The notes: generated from the letters alone by a model not told the origin. Counted from the first letter of the stretch, positions 1-9,040 are shown. The stretch is DNA of 64,000 nt from Ureibacillus yapensis (GCF_003515775.1 NZ_QWEI01000003.1:248001-312000), one strand, 5' to 3'. Program-made: numbers and translations.

Positions 1-263
1 CCTTCGCAAATTTCCAGAGCTTCTTCTAAACTTGTTACCACTTCCACGTCTTCCACATTGTAGTTTTCGTTTCGCGTGATGACAATATTTCTTCTTCCAG
101 GCAATGGACGGCCAATGGATTCAAATGTTTTTCTTCCCATGATCATTGGCTTCCCCATTGTTTGTTCTTTAAAATACTTCAATTCCCCTGGCAAGTGCCA
201 TGGCATTTTTTTTTCATAACCAATAACTCGGTTTTTGTCGAGGGCCACTATTAGTGAAATCAT
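1..263 (-). CDS. dfrA: Dihydrofolate reductase, 3' part cut by window edge
   Basis: Encodes the N-terminal 87 residues of dihydrofolate reductase, which reduces dihydrofolate with NADPH to regenerate the tetrahydrofolate used up by thymidylate synthase. Visible signatures are the start MISLIVALDKNRVIG, the MPWHLPGEL segment carrying the acidic active-site residue (Glu here), and the NADPH-binding GRKTFESIGRPLPGR stretch. The ATG has an AGGAGAG ribosome site about seven bases upstream. The gene continues past base 1. In B. subtilis dfrA directly follows thymidylate synthase. Here thyA lies 4.3 kb upstream on the same strand, with four genes between them. Confidence 0.95.
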   Translation of the reverse strand, partial: MISLIVALDKNRVIGYEKKMPWHLPGELKYFKEQTMGKPMIMGRKTFESIGRPLPGRRNIVITRNENYNVEDVEVVTSLEEALEICE

Positions 264-444
264 TTTTATCTCTCCTAAAATTGTCGTTGCAATTGCTCCT
301 TATATAGAAGGATACCCTATTTTAGCTTTAAATAGTGAATTTCCTGCGAGAAAATAGGAAATCATTTCATTAGTATGCTAAACTAAATGGCGAACACAAC
401 GGCAATCACTATCCGACAGGAAAAAATAAATTTGGAGGACCACT

Positions 445-900
445 ATGGAATTAAATTTAAATGATGTTACGATAGAACGTTGTCTTAAAGACACGGAAGA
501 AGTAATCGCAAAAGAAGAAGTATCTTTTCTGAATACTCCATTAAACTATTTAAACCAGCATATGGAAGAGTTCATTTTTATTGAATCAGAAGCTTTCCAT
601 GGCATGAAAACGGAAAGTCTTTCATTCGAAGTGGATGATGTTTTCAAAACTTACATGGTTTTATTCGGCTTTCAAGTGCAAAAAAAGTATGCTTCCACAA
701 TTAAAGCGTATTTGGAAGAGCACCTGCACGGAGAAAATATCTACGCTAGCTACATATTTTCAGGGGAAGATGGGCTCTGGGATGTTAACTTGCCACTAAA
801 TAATGTAGAAGGATTTACTGAAGAAATGACCTTTAATGAAGCCATTTCATTGATTTATAATTTTGCAGCTAAGTTAGTGCACACCATAGAACAACAATAA
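445..900 (+). CDS. Hypothetical acidic protein (151 aa)
   Basis: I do not recognise this protein. It is acidic and soluble-looking, with no signal peptide or membrane segment, and its C-terminal half has the alternating pattern of an alpha/beta fold (SYIFSGEDGLWDVNLPLN, then a helix ending AAKLVHTIEQQ). The ATG is preceded by GGAGG at good spacing. Its stop codon is three bases before the next gene, so it is almost certainly co-transcribed with the methyltransferase and may be coupled to it in translation. It is divergent from dfrA. Confidence 0.75.
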   Translation: MELNLNDVTIERCLKDTEEVIAKEEVSFLNTPLNYLNQHMEEFIFIESEAFHGMKTESLSFEVDDVFKTYMVLFGFQVQKKYASTIKAYLEEHLHGENIYASYIFSGEDGLWDVNLPLNNVEGFTEEMTFNEAISLIYNFAAKLVHTIEQQ

Positions 901-903
901 AGG

Positions 904-1869
904 ATGAGCAGCAAATTGATAAAAAAAGAAAGTGAACGTACGTATCTATATACGTATGTGCATCATAAAAATGAGCATGAGCTTTGTCGAATGGAGATGC
1001 GGGCTTTTTTCGGTTTCGATACGCAACTGAATTATCTGTTTAGCCCAATCGAGATAGACCCGAGTCGCAGTCCTTTCATCGAGGAGCGATTGGAAATTTT
1101 GTTTGAAGCCGACAGCCTTGCTGAATTGAAATTGTTGGTTCAAGAAATGAAGATACCGTCCAAAACTTATAAAGTGGATTGTTTAAATAAAATGGACTTG
1201 GGCGAGACAAAGAAAATTCGCCATCCCGAACGCCGGGCAATTGAAAGAGAGCTGGGTCTAATCATTGATGGTGAGCCGGAGTTAAATCATCCTGATATTA
1301 TTTTAGGCGTCATTACCGTTAATGATTGCTGGTACTTTGGAAAGCAAACAAAAAGTGTTTCCGTTTGGCGGGAACATCTACATAAACCGCATAGCTACTC
1401 GACCGCTTTAAATACAAGAACTGCAAGAGCCATTGCCAATATTGCCGTGCCTTTTCCGGAAGGCAAGAAGGCCATCGATCCTTGCTGTGGAATCGGAACG
1501 GTTGTCATCGAGGCGCTTTCCATGGGCATCCAAATTGAAGGACGTGACATTAATCCGCTTGTTTGTAATGGCGCTCGTGAAAATATCGCTTATTTTGGGC
1601 TCGAAGGAACCATTACAAAGGGACCGATCTCAGAAGTCATAAACTGTTATGATGTGGCCATTATCGATTTGCCCTATAATGTTTATACGCATATTACGAA
1701 GGAAGAACAATTCGACATCATTCGGCAAGCACGCAGAATTGCAGATCAATGCGTGATTGTCACGATTGATACCATTGATGAGGCGATTGAAGAAGTTGGT
1801 TTTGAAATCATTGACCGCTGCACAACAACAAAGCAATTGTTTGTTCGGCAAATTTTACTTTGCAAATAA
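904..1869 (+). CDS. Trm11/TrmG10-like SAM-dependent methyltransferase
   Basis: A class I SAM-dependent methyltransferase of the putative RNA guanine-N2 methylase group (Trm11/TrmG10-like, COG1041). The C-terminal half carries the SAM-binding motif DPCCGIGTVVIEAL, the following acidic loop GRDINPLVCNGARENI, and the catalytic motif DLPYN, a variant of the (D/N)PPY amino-methylase motif. The N-terminal 130 residues probably form the substrate-recognition part; I cannot confirm a full THUMP domain. It has almost no ribosome site of its own, so translation is probably coupled to the gene ending at 900. A tRNA guanosine substrate is inferred from the family. Confidence 0.75.
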   Translation: MSSKLIKKESERTYLYTYVHHKNEHELCRMEMRAFFGFDTQLNYLFSPIEIDPSRSPFIEERLEILFEADSLAELKLLVQEMKIPSKTYKVDCLNKMDLGETKKIRHPERRAIERELGLIIDGEPELNHPDIILGVITVNDCWYFGKQTKSVSVWREHLHKPHSYSTALNTRTARAIANIAVPFPEGKKAIDPCCGIGTVVIEALSMGIQIEGRDINPLVCNGARENIAYFGLEGTITKGPISEVINCYDVAIIDLPYNVYTHITKEEQFDIIRQARRIADQCVIVTIDTIDEAIEEVGFEIIDRCTTTKQLFVRQILLCK

Positions 1870-1884
1870 CCCGGGAACTACAAC

Positions 1885-1908
1885 AGTGGGGGTTTTTTAT
1901 CCCCCGCT
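1885..1908 (+). terminator. Possible terminator after the methyltransferase
   Basis: Eight-base GC-rich arms AGTGGGGG and CCCCCGCT flank a T-rich loop just after the stop at 1869. The run of T after the stem is weak, so it may be an inefficient terminator. Confidence 0.4.
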
Positions 1909-2029
1909 GCCAAAATACTTTTCCACAAATTGTTCTGAACAAAGCTTTAGTAGATGCATCTTATTCCATAAATCAAGGCAACTTCAAATCATTATTATGT
2001 ATTAGAATAATTCCTGAATTTGGCTTGAT

Positions 2030-2842
2030 TTAAGATGTTTTGATGGGTACATCTGCAATAAACCGTTCAGCATCCTTTTCTAAATCTTCCTCCCCACTCA
2101 TAATAAGAGACAAAGCTTGTTCCATGCTGTAAATGCCGGTTTCTTTTCCCATAATCCATTTAGATGCGTAAATTGCCCCTTGACCAAACGCTGCTCGATT
2201 ATGCGATTCATGCACAATTCGAATCGTTTGGTTTGGCAAGCCAAATACGACCTCATGCTTACCAACAATTCCACCTACGCGAATTGAATTTACATGCTGT
2301 TCTTTGTCCAGGCCTAACTCTTCGGCTATGCGGAGAGCCGTTCCGGAAACATCTTGTTTTCCTCTAAAATGCTCTTCGATAATCTCGATGTCGGCATTTG
2401 GGGCGATTTTTTGCAACGATTTAGACGCTTCCATTAAAAAATTAATCCCCACGGTAATATTAGGAGAATACAAAACTGCCGTTTGGCGACTTAACTCTTT
2501 TAATTTTCGAATGTCTTCCTGATCATAGTTAGAAATGGCTGACACAATTTTAGAACCGTATTTAACAGCTTCTTTGTATACATTCACTGCACTCGAAGAG
2601 GAAAAATCAATAATAACATCAACTCTATTGTGTTTAAAAAATTGATCCATGCAAATATTTTCGATTCGATAGATTTTGCCCTCAGAATGGTCGAATCCAA
2701 GCAATTTGCTTGCGTATTCTCCTTCATGCATAGCCGATTCACGCATCACCCATTTTAATTCGCATTCAAAATCATTAATGATTTCTTTTGCCACGACAGA
2801 ACCCGTCTTTCCAAAGCCAAATAATCCAATAGTAATCGTCAA
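2030..2842 (-). CDS. Divergent DapB-like dihydrodipicolinate reductase paralogue
   Basis: A 270-residue protein with the dihydrodipicolinate reductase architecture: N-terminal dinucleotide-binding loop GLFGFGKTG, and a C-terminal catalytic domain with HFRGKQDVSGTA. DapB normally makes tetrahydrodipicolinate for lysine and the spore dipicolinate branch. The canonical motif H-H-x-x-K-x-D-A-P-S-G-T-A is altered: the first His (158) and Lys 162 remain, the second His is Phe and the Pro is missing. It may therefore be a paralogue with changed substrate rather than the housekeeping enzyme. I chose the TTG at 2842 because GAAAGGAGTG sits nine bases upstream; the ATG at 2875 lacks a ribosome site. 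It stands alone between two terminator regions. Confidence 0.7.
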   Translation of the reverse strand: MTITIGLFGFGKTGSVVAKEIINDFECELKWVMRESAMHEGEYASKLLGFDHSEGKIYRIENICMDQFFKHNRVDVIIDFSSSSAVNVYKEAVKYGSKIVSAISNYDQEDIRKLKELSRQTAVLYSPNITVGINFLMEASKSLQKIAPNADIEIIEEHFRGKQDVSGTALRIAEELGLDKEQHVNSIRVGGIVGKHEVVFGLPNQTIRIVHESHNRAAFGQGAIYASKWIMGKETGIYSMEQALSLIMSGEEDLEKDAERFIADVPIKTS

Positions 2843-3014
2843 ATAAAAACACTCCTTTCGACTGATATGACACACCAGCTGGATTTCCAGCAGCCTTTAA
2901 AAGAATAGTCATATTTTTCTAACTTACCCACAGAAAATCTGTCTTTTTTAAACTATTTCTAAATTAAACTTATCACATAATTTTCCAACCCTCAAAGAAA
3001 AGAGCCATAAAAGA

Positions 3015-3055
3015 CTCATTTCTTATGCATCCGGAACTCATGCATAAGAAATGAG
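3015..3055 (-). terminator. Terminator of the alcohol dehydrogenase gene
   Basis: Perfect 16-base arms (CTCATTTCTTATGCAT and its complement) around a nine-base loop, followed on the minus strand by a T-rich tract. It lies just after the stop at 3067. Confidence 0.85.
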
Positions 3056-3066
3056 CGAGAGTTTTC

Positions 3067-4206
3067 TTAAGGTTTTAAAACAAATTTAATGCTATTATCT
3101 TCATGATCGTGGAATAGTTTATAAGCTTCGCTTGCATCGTCGAGAGACATTTTATGAGTAATAATATCTGTCGGGTCAATATCACCATTTACAATCATGT
3201 TATACAATTTCGGCATATAGTGAACGACTGGGGCTTGGCCCATTTTCACTGAAATATTTCGTTCGAACATATTTCCCAGTGGGAACATGTTGTATTGCAT
3301 ACCATACACACCTGTTAATTGAATGGTACCGTATTTTTTTACAGCATCTATGCCGGTTTCGATTGCACTCGTCGTACCACCGGATAATTTAAGTTTTTGT
3401 TCCACCTTTTCTCTCATGTTCATCTTTCCATCCATACCGACACAGTCGATCACCACATCTACTCCGCCTTTTGTAATCTCACGGATATATAGACCCATAT
3501 TGTCAATCTCATCAGGATTGTAGATTTCGACGTTATTTGTTCTTTTTGCATGTTGCAGACGGTAATCTACAGGATCCACTGCGATGACGCGGCTTGCTCC
3601 TTTCATCCATGCAAATTTTTGAGTAATCAGACCGATTGGGCCGGAACCAAGAACTGCGACTGTATCGCCTTTTTTAACCCCCGCATTTTCAACGCTCCAG
3701 TATGCTGTTGGCAAAACATCGGAAAGGAATAATAGCGATTCGTCTTCCAGCTCGCAAGACTCCGGTATTTTAAATGGAAGGAAATTGCCATATGGTACAC
3801 GCAACAGCTCTGCCTGTCCACCAGGGTGATTGCCATATCGTTCGGTAAACCCGAAATATCCGCCAGTATCTATTGCAGGGTTTTCATTGGAATTGTCGCA
3901 TTGACTTTCCATGTCATGTTGGCAGTAAAAACATTCCCCACAAGAAACATTGAATGGAATGATGACTCTATCGCCTTTTTTTACATTTGTTACGTTTGGC
4001 CCGACTTCTTCAACGATTCCCATCGGTTCGTGACCAATGACATAATCTTTTCTAGCTGGCAATGCCCCTCGGTAAATATGCAAATCCGACCCGCAAATGG
4101 CAGTCGACGTTATACGAACAACTATATCATCCGCTTTTTCAATTTTTGCATTTTCTACTTCTTTTACTTCAACATCTTTTGCTCCTTGATAAGTAACAGC
4201 TTTCAT
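3067..4206 (-). CDS. Zinc-dependent alcohol dehydrogenase (MDR family)
   Basis: A 379-residue medium-chain zinc dehydrogenase of the COG1063 group, close in layout to formaldehyde-dehydrogenase-like enzymes. Visible elements are the catalytic-zinc segments TAICGSDLHIYRG and GHEPMG, the structural-zinc cluster CGECFYCQHDMESQC, and the NAD(P)-binding loop VLGSGPIGL. It has an extra loop around residues 100-125 (YFGFTERYGNHPGG) typical of the formaldehyde dehydrogenase-like subgroup. The ATG follows GGAGGAAG. It appears monocistronic, with its own terminator. The true substrate cannot be read from sequence; it is one of the genes separating thyA from dfrA. Confidence 0.85.
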   Translation of the reverse strand: MKAVTYQGAKDVEVKEVENAKIEKADDIVVRITSTAICGSDLHIYRGALPARKDYVIGHEPMGIVEEVGPNVTNVKKGDRVIIPFNVSCGECFYCQHDMESQCDNSNENPAIDTGGYFGFTERYGNHPGGQAELLRVPYGNFLPFKIPESCELEDESLLFLSDVLPTAYWSVENAGVKKGDTVAVLGSGPIGLITQKFAWMKGASRVIAVDPVDYRLQHAKRTNNVEIYNPDEIDNMGLYIREITKGGVDVVIDCVGMDGKMNMREKVEQKLKLSGGTTSAIETGIDAVKKYGTIQLTGVYGMQYNMFPLGNMFERNISVKMGQAPVVHYMPKLYNMIVNGDIDPTDIITHKMSLDDASEAYKLFHDHEDNSIKFVLKP

Positions 4207-4303
4207 CTTGTATCTTCCTCCTTCACGGTTTATTGAAATTTTCCCGTTTCACATGATAAAAAACATGTTTTTGCTATAATTGAATTATTTTCTGCCTTTG
4301 TGA

Positions 4304-4408
4304 TTACTCAAAAAGACTATCCAGGCTATAGCCCAGCGATTGAGCTGTGATGAATGCGGCAACCAGCAACACCAAAAATGCAATGAGTACATAACGTCTA
4401 TTAAACAA
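4304..4408 (-). CDS. 34-residue single-span membrane peptide
   Basis: A short reading frame with a TTG start preceded by GAGGAG at seven to eight bases. The product begins with a basic N-terminus (FNRRY), then a hydrophobic stretch (VLIAFLVLLVAAFITA), and ends in an acidic tail (SLDSLFE). This is the pattern of a small N-in membrane peptide. It lies alone between thyA and the alcohol dehydrogenase, on the same strand as both. Function is unknown; support comes from the ribosome site and the clean topology. Confidence 0.5.
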   Translation of the reverse strand: MFNRRYVLIAFLVLLVAAFITAQSLGYSLDSLFE

Positions 4409-4582
4409 GAAATCTCACTCCTCTTTCTTTCGTTCACAGGAATATTTATACATTACGCATCAAAGTGTTCAGCGTTATATAATATCTCTTTTCCGCAAAT
4501 GGAGGAAGTGTAAACCTTTAATTATTTTTCTAGAATATTTAAGTTAGGTTATAATCTGAAATCATATGAAGAATGGATTAAA

Positions 4583-4617
4583 AAAGCAGCTAGTTCCAAA
4601 TAGGAATAGCTGCTTTA
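4583..4617 (-). terminator. Terminator of thyA
   Basis: Stem AAAGCAGCTA...TAGCTGCTTT extended by TTCC/GGAA across one bulge, followed on the minus strand by six T residues. It begins eight bases after the thyA stop. Confidence 0.9.
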
Positions 4618-4624
4618 AATATAT

Positions 4625-5584
4625 TTAGACCGCTACGGGCGCTTTTATCGTTGGATGGGGATCATAACCGATTAACTCGATATCTTCAATTTCGAAATCA
4701 AATACAGACTTCTTTTCCGAATTAAGTTTAATTGTTGGAAGACTGCGTGGTTCTCTAGATAATTGTTCTTTCACCTGTTCAATATGATTCGAGTAGATGT
4801 GTACATCCGCCCCTGTAAAAATCAGCTCTCCGACTTCCAAGCCGCATTCGTGGGCAATTAAATAAGTCAGCAAGGCATAGCTTGAAATATTGTAAGGAAG
4901 CCCCAGGAAATAATCGACGCTTCGCATGGAAAACATGCAGCTTAATTTTCCTTCCACTACGTAAAATTGAAACGCATAATGGCATGGCGGCAGCAATTGC
5001 GACGCCAGCTCCGAAGCACTCCATGCATTGACGATTAAACGTCTTGAATCTGGATTTCTCTTAATTTCATCAATGATATACTGAATTTGGTCATAAACCT
5101 GGCCGTCCGCGCCTTCCCAACTCCGCCACTGTTTTCCGTAAACATTTCCTAAATCACCGTATTTTTTCGAGAATTCATCATCATTCAAAATTTTCTCTTG
5201 GTAGATTGTTAACTGCTCTTGGTAAAGAACGTTGAATTCTTCATCCGTTTGGGAACGAAGGCCAAAATCCGTCATGTCCGGCCCTGAATAATCCGGTGAT
5301 TCCACCCAATGCTTAAAGCCCCATTCATCCCATATATGATTGTTATTTTGCAGCAAATAGCGGAGGTTCGTATCGCCTTTTAAGAACCAAAGCAATTCAC
5401 TGACGATCAACCGAAAAGCAACTCGTTTTGTTGTTAATAGTGGGAACCCTTCTTTCTTTAAATCGAACCGCATTTGGTATCCAAATGTACTGATGGTGCC
5501 AGTTCCCGTTCGGTCTTCTTTCTTAGCGCCATTTTCCAATATATAATGGCCCAACTTTTGATATTCTTTATCTACTTTATTCAT
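4625..5584 (-). CDS. thyA: Thymidylate synthase
   Basis: Converts dUMP to dTMP using methylenetetrahydrofolate, producing dihydrofolate for DfrA. The 319-residue length is the long form with an insertion around residues 90-145, as in lactobacilli and staphylococci. The catalytic Cys is residue 201 in [10 protein letters not shown]; the RTGTG phosphate-binding loop, SRRLIVNAW and the C-terminal [10 protein letters not shown] are present. The ATG follows GGGGGG at good spacing. It ends in its own strong terminator, so it is not co-transcribed with dfrA here, unlike the contiguous arrangement in B. subtilis. Confidence 0.97.
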   Translation of the reverse strand: MNKVDKEYQKLGHYILENGAKKEDRTGTGTISTFGYQMRFDLKKEGFPLLTTKRVAFRLIVSELLWFLKGDTNLRYLLQNNNHIWDEWGFKHWVESPDYSGPDMTDFGLRSQTDEEFNVLYQEQLTIYQEKILNDDEFSKKYGDLGNVYGKQWRSWEGADGQVYDQIQYIIDEIKRNPDSRRLIVNAWSASELASQLLPPCHYAFQFYVVEGKLSCMFSMRSVDYFLGLPYNISSYALLTYLIAHECGLEVGELIFTGADVHIYSNHIEQVKEQLSREPRSLPTIKLNSEKKSVFDFEIEDIELIGYDPHPTIKAPVAV

Positions 5585-5659
5585 GGTAAACCCCCCTGTA
5601 TATCCAAAGGTTAATTATATACTAAAGGCTGATGAAATTAACTGCTAATTTTACCTACC

Positions 5660-6871
5660 TTATGATGACAATTCCACCAAAATAAAGCATTGGTCATCAT
5701 TATCGTATTTATCAAACTTATTTTCACTATTTTCGAGTTCTTTAAGGATTAACGCTTTTGTCTCTGATAAAGGTTGGAAAAACGAATTTTTTAAGATGGA
5801 ATTTAGCGCATTTATTTCCAAAGCCTCCGACACGCCATCCGTATACAGGAGAATTCTTGTACCCTCCGTATATTCCAGGCTTTTTGACGTAAAAGAAATA
5901 CTTTTAAACATACCTAGGGGTGGACTTGTCGCAAATAGCTCCTCTTGCAACCCATTTTGGTCCTGCAAAATAGCAGGCGGATGGCCAGCATTAAGGTATT
6001 CAATCGTCTGCGTTTTTGTATCAATGTTTAAATAAATGGCGGTGCAGTAATGCCAGGCCTCTTGGTTATCCTGGAATAGTTCATGCAAGTATTGATCGAG
6101 TTCTTGCATCACCACAGCCGCTTCCACTCCTTGCGAAATCAACTTATGGAACAAGGACTGAAGAGACATGGTGATTAAGGAAGATGAAATACCATGCCCC
6201 ATTACATCCAATAAAATAATTCCATATTTTTGGGGAGTAATTTCATAAAATCCATAGATATCCCCGGATAAAGCTTTTGAGGCATGATAGTATGATAAAA
6301 TTTTGATTTTATCATTCACGATATCTTTTGTTAGAGAGGTTTCCTGGATTGTCTTGGCAAGCTGCAAATCACGTTCTGTGTCCAGCTTAAATTTAGCATT
6401 TTCTTGATTGGCCTTCAGCAGCTCTAGCTGATTTTGCTTTAATGTTAGAAGAGCTGCTTCCAATTCCGATAAAGCCTTTTCTTTTTCACTATATGCATTT
6501 TCAAACATCTTCTTTGCTTTTATGAGCTCGTTTTCCAGAGCATTTCGTTTATGCATCGGTACGATTGCACAAATAATTTCGTTATCATGAAAGGATGCAT
6601 TTAATAAAACAGGAATCTCTTCACCATCATGCGCAACCAATGAAACATACATTTCCTCGACATATCTTTCCAATGTGATTATAGGAAAAAAATATAGTTG
6701 AATAAAAACACGGGATGCATTCGATAGTGCAACATTAAAATGCTTGCCTATCAATGGCTCGGAAGATGGATATTGCAGTAGGTTCACTAACGTTTGATTA
6801 ATTGTTAGAATTTTACCGTTCGCCGACAGAGTCATGAATCCACAAGGTGCATTTTCTATTATGTCATCCAT
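5660..6871 (-). CDS. rsbP: PAS-PP2C phosphatase RsbP (energy-stress branch of sigma-B)
   Basis: A 403-residue protein, the length of B. subtilis RsbP. It has an N-terminal PAS domain (residues about 1-110), a coiled-coil linker (about 115-180) and a C-terminal PPM/SpoIIE-type phosphatase domain with metal-binding Asp motifs SGDIYGFYE, LLDVMGHGISS and LLYTDGVSEA. RsbP dephosphorylates the anti-anti-sigma factor RsbV~P when cellular energy falls, releasing sigma-B. The ATG directly abuts the rsbQ stop, and its ribosome site GGTGGAG lies inside the rsbQ end, implying translational coupling. The partner genes rsbV, rsbW and sigB are not in this window. Confidence 0.9.
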   Translation of the reverse strand: MDDIIENAPCGFMTLSANGKILTINQTLVNLLQYPSSEPLIGKHFNVALSNASRVFIQLYFFPIITLERYVEEMYVSLVAHDGEEIPVLLNASFHDNEIICAIVPMHKRNALENELIKAKKMFENAYSEKEKALSELEAALLTLKQNQLELLKANQENAKFKLDTERDLQLAKTIQETSLTKDIVNDKIKILSYYHASKALSGDIYGFYEITPQKYGIILLDVMGHGISSSLITMSLQSLFHKLISQGVEAAVVMQELDQYLHELFQDNQEAWHYCTAIYLNIDTKTQTIEYLNAGHPPAILQDQNGLQEELFATSPPLGMFKSISFTSKSLEYTEGTRILLYTDGVSEALEINALNSILKNSFFQPLSETKALILKELENSENKFDKYDNDDQCFILVELSS

Positions 6872-7714
6872 TTAAACTCCACCTACACCCTCCCCAATCA
6901 GTGATTCAGATTGACTATTTAAGTACTGTTTTATAGATTGAATGGTTTCTTCCGGATCACTCATATGCGGGCAGTGACCGATCGCATTCATATATGTAAT
7001 CGTGCTGTTGGGCATGTTCATACTAAGATACTCTCCGACAATCTTGGGTGCAATTACATCGTCAGCGCACTGCAAGATAAGGGAAGGCACCTTGGCTTTA
7101 AGGATATCCCGGCGATTATCTGTAAAGAAACAAGCCTTTGCAAAGGCATTGATGATTATAGGGTCTGTTGAACAAAAACGATTTTCGAGATTTTGGGACA
7201 CATCGGCTCGCGCTGGATTATTTAACAAAGTAATAGAAAAAGCATTCGCCCAACCAATGTAGTTTTTCTCCATCATATCCATCAAATTGATTAAATCTTC
7301 TTTCTCAAAACCACCATAATACTCAGGTGGATCATTCAAATAACATGGTGATGGCCCAATCATAATTAGTTGTGAAAAATATTCAGGTTTCAGATTGGCT
7401 GCCAATAACCCAATCATGCTGCTGACAGAGTGGCCGACAAAAATGGCGTCATTTATATTTAGATCCGCGCAAACATCCAGGACATCCTGTACATATCCGG
7501 TTAGATTACTATATTTAATGGGGTCAAAAGCTGAAAGATCTGAATTTCCCAACCCAACATAATCAAACAGGATAACTCTGTAATCCTCTTCAAATGCTGG
7601 AGAAACGTCTTTCCATACTGTTTGGTCGCAACCAAAACCAGGAGCGAAAATTACAGTTTTTTTACCTTTACCACTAATATGTACGTTATTACGGTTGATA
7701 ATCGTTTGATCCAT
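6872..7714 (-). CDS. rsbQ: Alpha/beta hydrolase RsbQ, activator of RsbP
   Basis: A 280-residue alpha/beta hydrolase with extended identity to remembered B. subtilis RsbQ, for example [28 protein letters not shown] and GHCPHMS. The triad Ser96 (GHSVS), Asp219 (CADD) and His247 sits at the same numbers as in B. subtilis. RsbQ is needed for RsbP activity in energy stress, apparently by providing or processing a small hydrophobic ligand for the PAS domain. One notable difference is the nucleophile elbow GHSVS in place of GHSVG. The ATG follows AAAGGGAG. It is the first gene of the rsbQ-rsbP operon, in the same order as B. subtilis. Confidence 0.93.
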   Translation of the reverse strand: MDQTIINRNNVHISGKGKKTVIFAPGFGCDQTVWKDVSPAFEEDYRVILFDYVGLGNSDLSAFDPIKYSNLTGYVQDVLDVCADLNINDAIFVGHSVSSMIGLLAANLKPEYFSQLIMIGPSPCYLNDPPEYYGGFEKEDLINLMDMMEKNYIGWANAFSITLLNNPARADVSQNLENRFCSTDPIIINAFAKACFFTDNRRDILKAKVPSLILQCADDVIAPKIVGEYLSMNMPNSTITYMNAIGHCPHMSDPEETIQSIKQYLNSQSESLIGEGVGGV

Positions 7715-7742
7715 AATATTACTCCCTTTTTGAATGATTTTT

Positions 7743-8022
7743 TATCATTTCGTTCTCTATCATATCATTCTTTTCTTTTTAAAACCTTTTTGACTTATTA
7801 TTTTCACTATGTCTTATCATACTAGTTTATTTTTTAAAGATCATATAAATCAGATGCTTTTTTATTATTTCAGCTACTCTAAAACCAGCTGGATCTTTCA
7901 TATGAACATCATTTTTTTAAAGATTGGGATGTTTGGAGTTTACCGATAGGGGAAAGATTACTGGTAATCGGGGATTCAAATTTCGAATGATGGCAAACCT
8001 GCTTTCAAAAAAGCAAAATAAA
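7743..8022. other. AT-rich intergenic stretch upstream of rsbQ
   Basis: About 280 bases without a credible reading frame. The rsbQ promoter must lie here; a TATGAT hexamer near 7757-7762 on the minus strand is a possible -10 but has no convincing -35, and I see no clear sigma-B promoter. Nothing else recognised. Confidence 0.3.
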
Positions 8023-8062
8023 AAAGGCGCTGCTCGCATTACATTTTCTGAGCAGCGCCTTT
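8023..8062 (-). terminator. Terminator of the small gene at 8112-8303
   Basis: Perfect 13-base arms AAAGGCGCTGCTC / GAGCAGCGCCTTT with a T run on the minus-strand side. Confidence 0.85.
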
Positions 8063-8111
8063 AATCAAATGTGTCTAAATCATCATACAATTCAAGTTGT
8101 TTTTCCAATTG

Positions 8112-8303
8112 TTATGTTGCCTCCCGTAATAGTTGTTTGTTATTCTCCAGAATGTGTAGAATTTGGTGCAGTACTTTTTCCTCCACCTTCACAGACGAAT
8201 TGACTTCCTTCATAATAATCTTGTTCAACTCCAAAATTGTGCTTACGTCGAGTTTATGTTTCTCCGCTAACTGAAACGCTCGCTCTAACTGACCGGTTAT
8301 CAT
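8112..8303 (-). CDS. Small helical protein (63 aa), weakly Spo0E-like
   Basis: The ATG at 8303 is placed six bases after a strong GAGGAGG. The product is predicted to be two helices: LERAFQLAEKHKLDVSTILELNKIIMKEV, then a second helix from about residue 38. The first half has the spacing of Spo0E-type aspartyl phosphatases (a turn, then a hydrophobic ILELN helix), but the diagnostic S-Q-E-L-D motif is not present, so a Spo0E assignment is only a resemblance. It has its own terminator and appears monocistronic. Confidence 0.6.
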   Translation of the reverse strand: MITGQLERAFQLAEKHKLDVSTILELNKIIMKEVNSSVKVEEKVLHQILHILENNKQLLREAT

Positions 8304-8557
8304 CAGCATCCTCCTCAAATTTTTATTACATCTTTATTTTACCTCATATTTTTAAAATTTTCACTATTCTGAGGTAAAATAAATGATTTAATTGTAATTT
8401 ACTCATTTTATGCAACAGTTATGCATTCTGACTATTGGAGAAGCTACCGAATTAAAGCCTTAAAGGAAAAAACTTTTCAAATATCTGAAACGAACTTTTT
8501 TATCTTTCGTATAAAATAAAGTTCACTGATAAATGATAAAGGAACGGTTAAGACTTT

Positions 8558-9040
8558 ATGGGATAGCTATTATTTTCTTTCGGTATTTTATTTATTTGGA
8601 TTGCAAGAAAGGGAAACAAGAATTGAAAAAAATTATTGAGGCCCGAAAACCGTTATGAAGGACAGATTATAAAAATCGAAACAAGGAAGTACTGGGATAG
8701 TACGGCAGGTGCCTATAAAGAAGGAAGATTTGGCACTGTTGAAATCCAAACCAAAGAAGACGGAAAAAAGCATGTAGATATTTATGTTTCTAACTTTGAC
8801 GTGCCAATCGGTACAAAAATCGATGAGGTATATTATAATCCAGATGTCTATAATTATGCCGTCATACCCGACAGAGACCAACAAAGACAAGCATTTTACG
8901 TTTCTTATTTATTGAGCTTGATGTTTTTTATTGGGGGCATTTATTTTTTATTAAATTCTTGCAAACACTACCTTAAAAGGCATTCAGGTACCAAGCCTGA
9001 ATGCCTTTTCTATTTAGTAAAATTAAATTATTTAGGATAA
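8558..9040 (+). pseudogene. Decayed DUF3592-like membrane protein gene
   Basis: Only the part from a TTG at 8636 is open. It encodes an extracytoplasmic domain (YEGQIIKIETRKYW, GTVEIQTKEDGKKH, GTKIDEVYYNPDVYNY) followed by a C-terminal membrane helix (SYLLSLMFFIGGIYFLL). Reading the same frame upstream gives a plausible first membrane helix (LLFSFGILFIWIARKGNKN), starting at an ATG at 8558 but broken by TAG at 8564 and TGA at 8624. The 3' end also runs through a terminator hairpin and over the end of ypjP. Two-helix proteins with this middle domain resemble DUF3592. Most likely a degraded gene; sequencing error is the alternative. Confidence 0.45.
8975..9009. terminator. Bidirectional terminator between converging genes
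   Basis: Perfect 14-base arms AAAAGGCATTCAGG / CCTGAATGCCTTTT. It separates the decayed gene from ypjP and lies inside the open frame of the former. Confidence 0.85.

Noticed and set aside
3826-4236. 136-residue plus-strand frame opposite the alcohol dehydrogenase
   Set aside because: Antisense shadow of a clear dehydrogenase with conserved motifs; no ribosome site.
8112-8303. Small gene considered as a Spo0E-type phosphatase
   Set aside because: Helical pattern is similar, but the diagnostic S-Q-E-L-D motif is missing, so only resemblance is stated.
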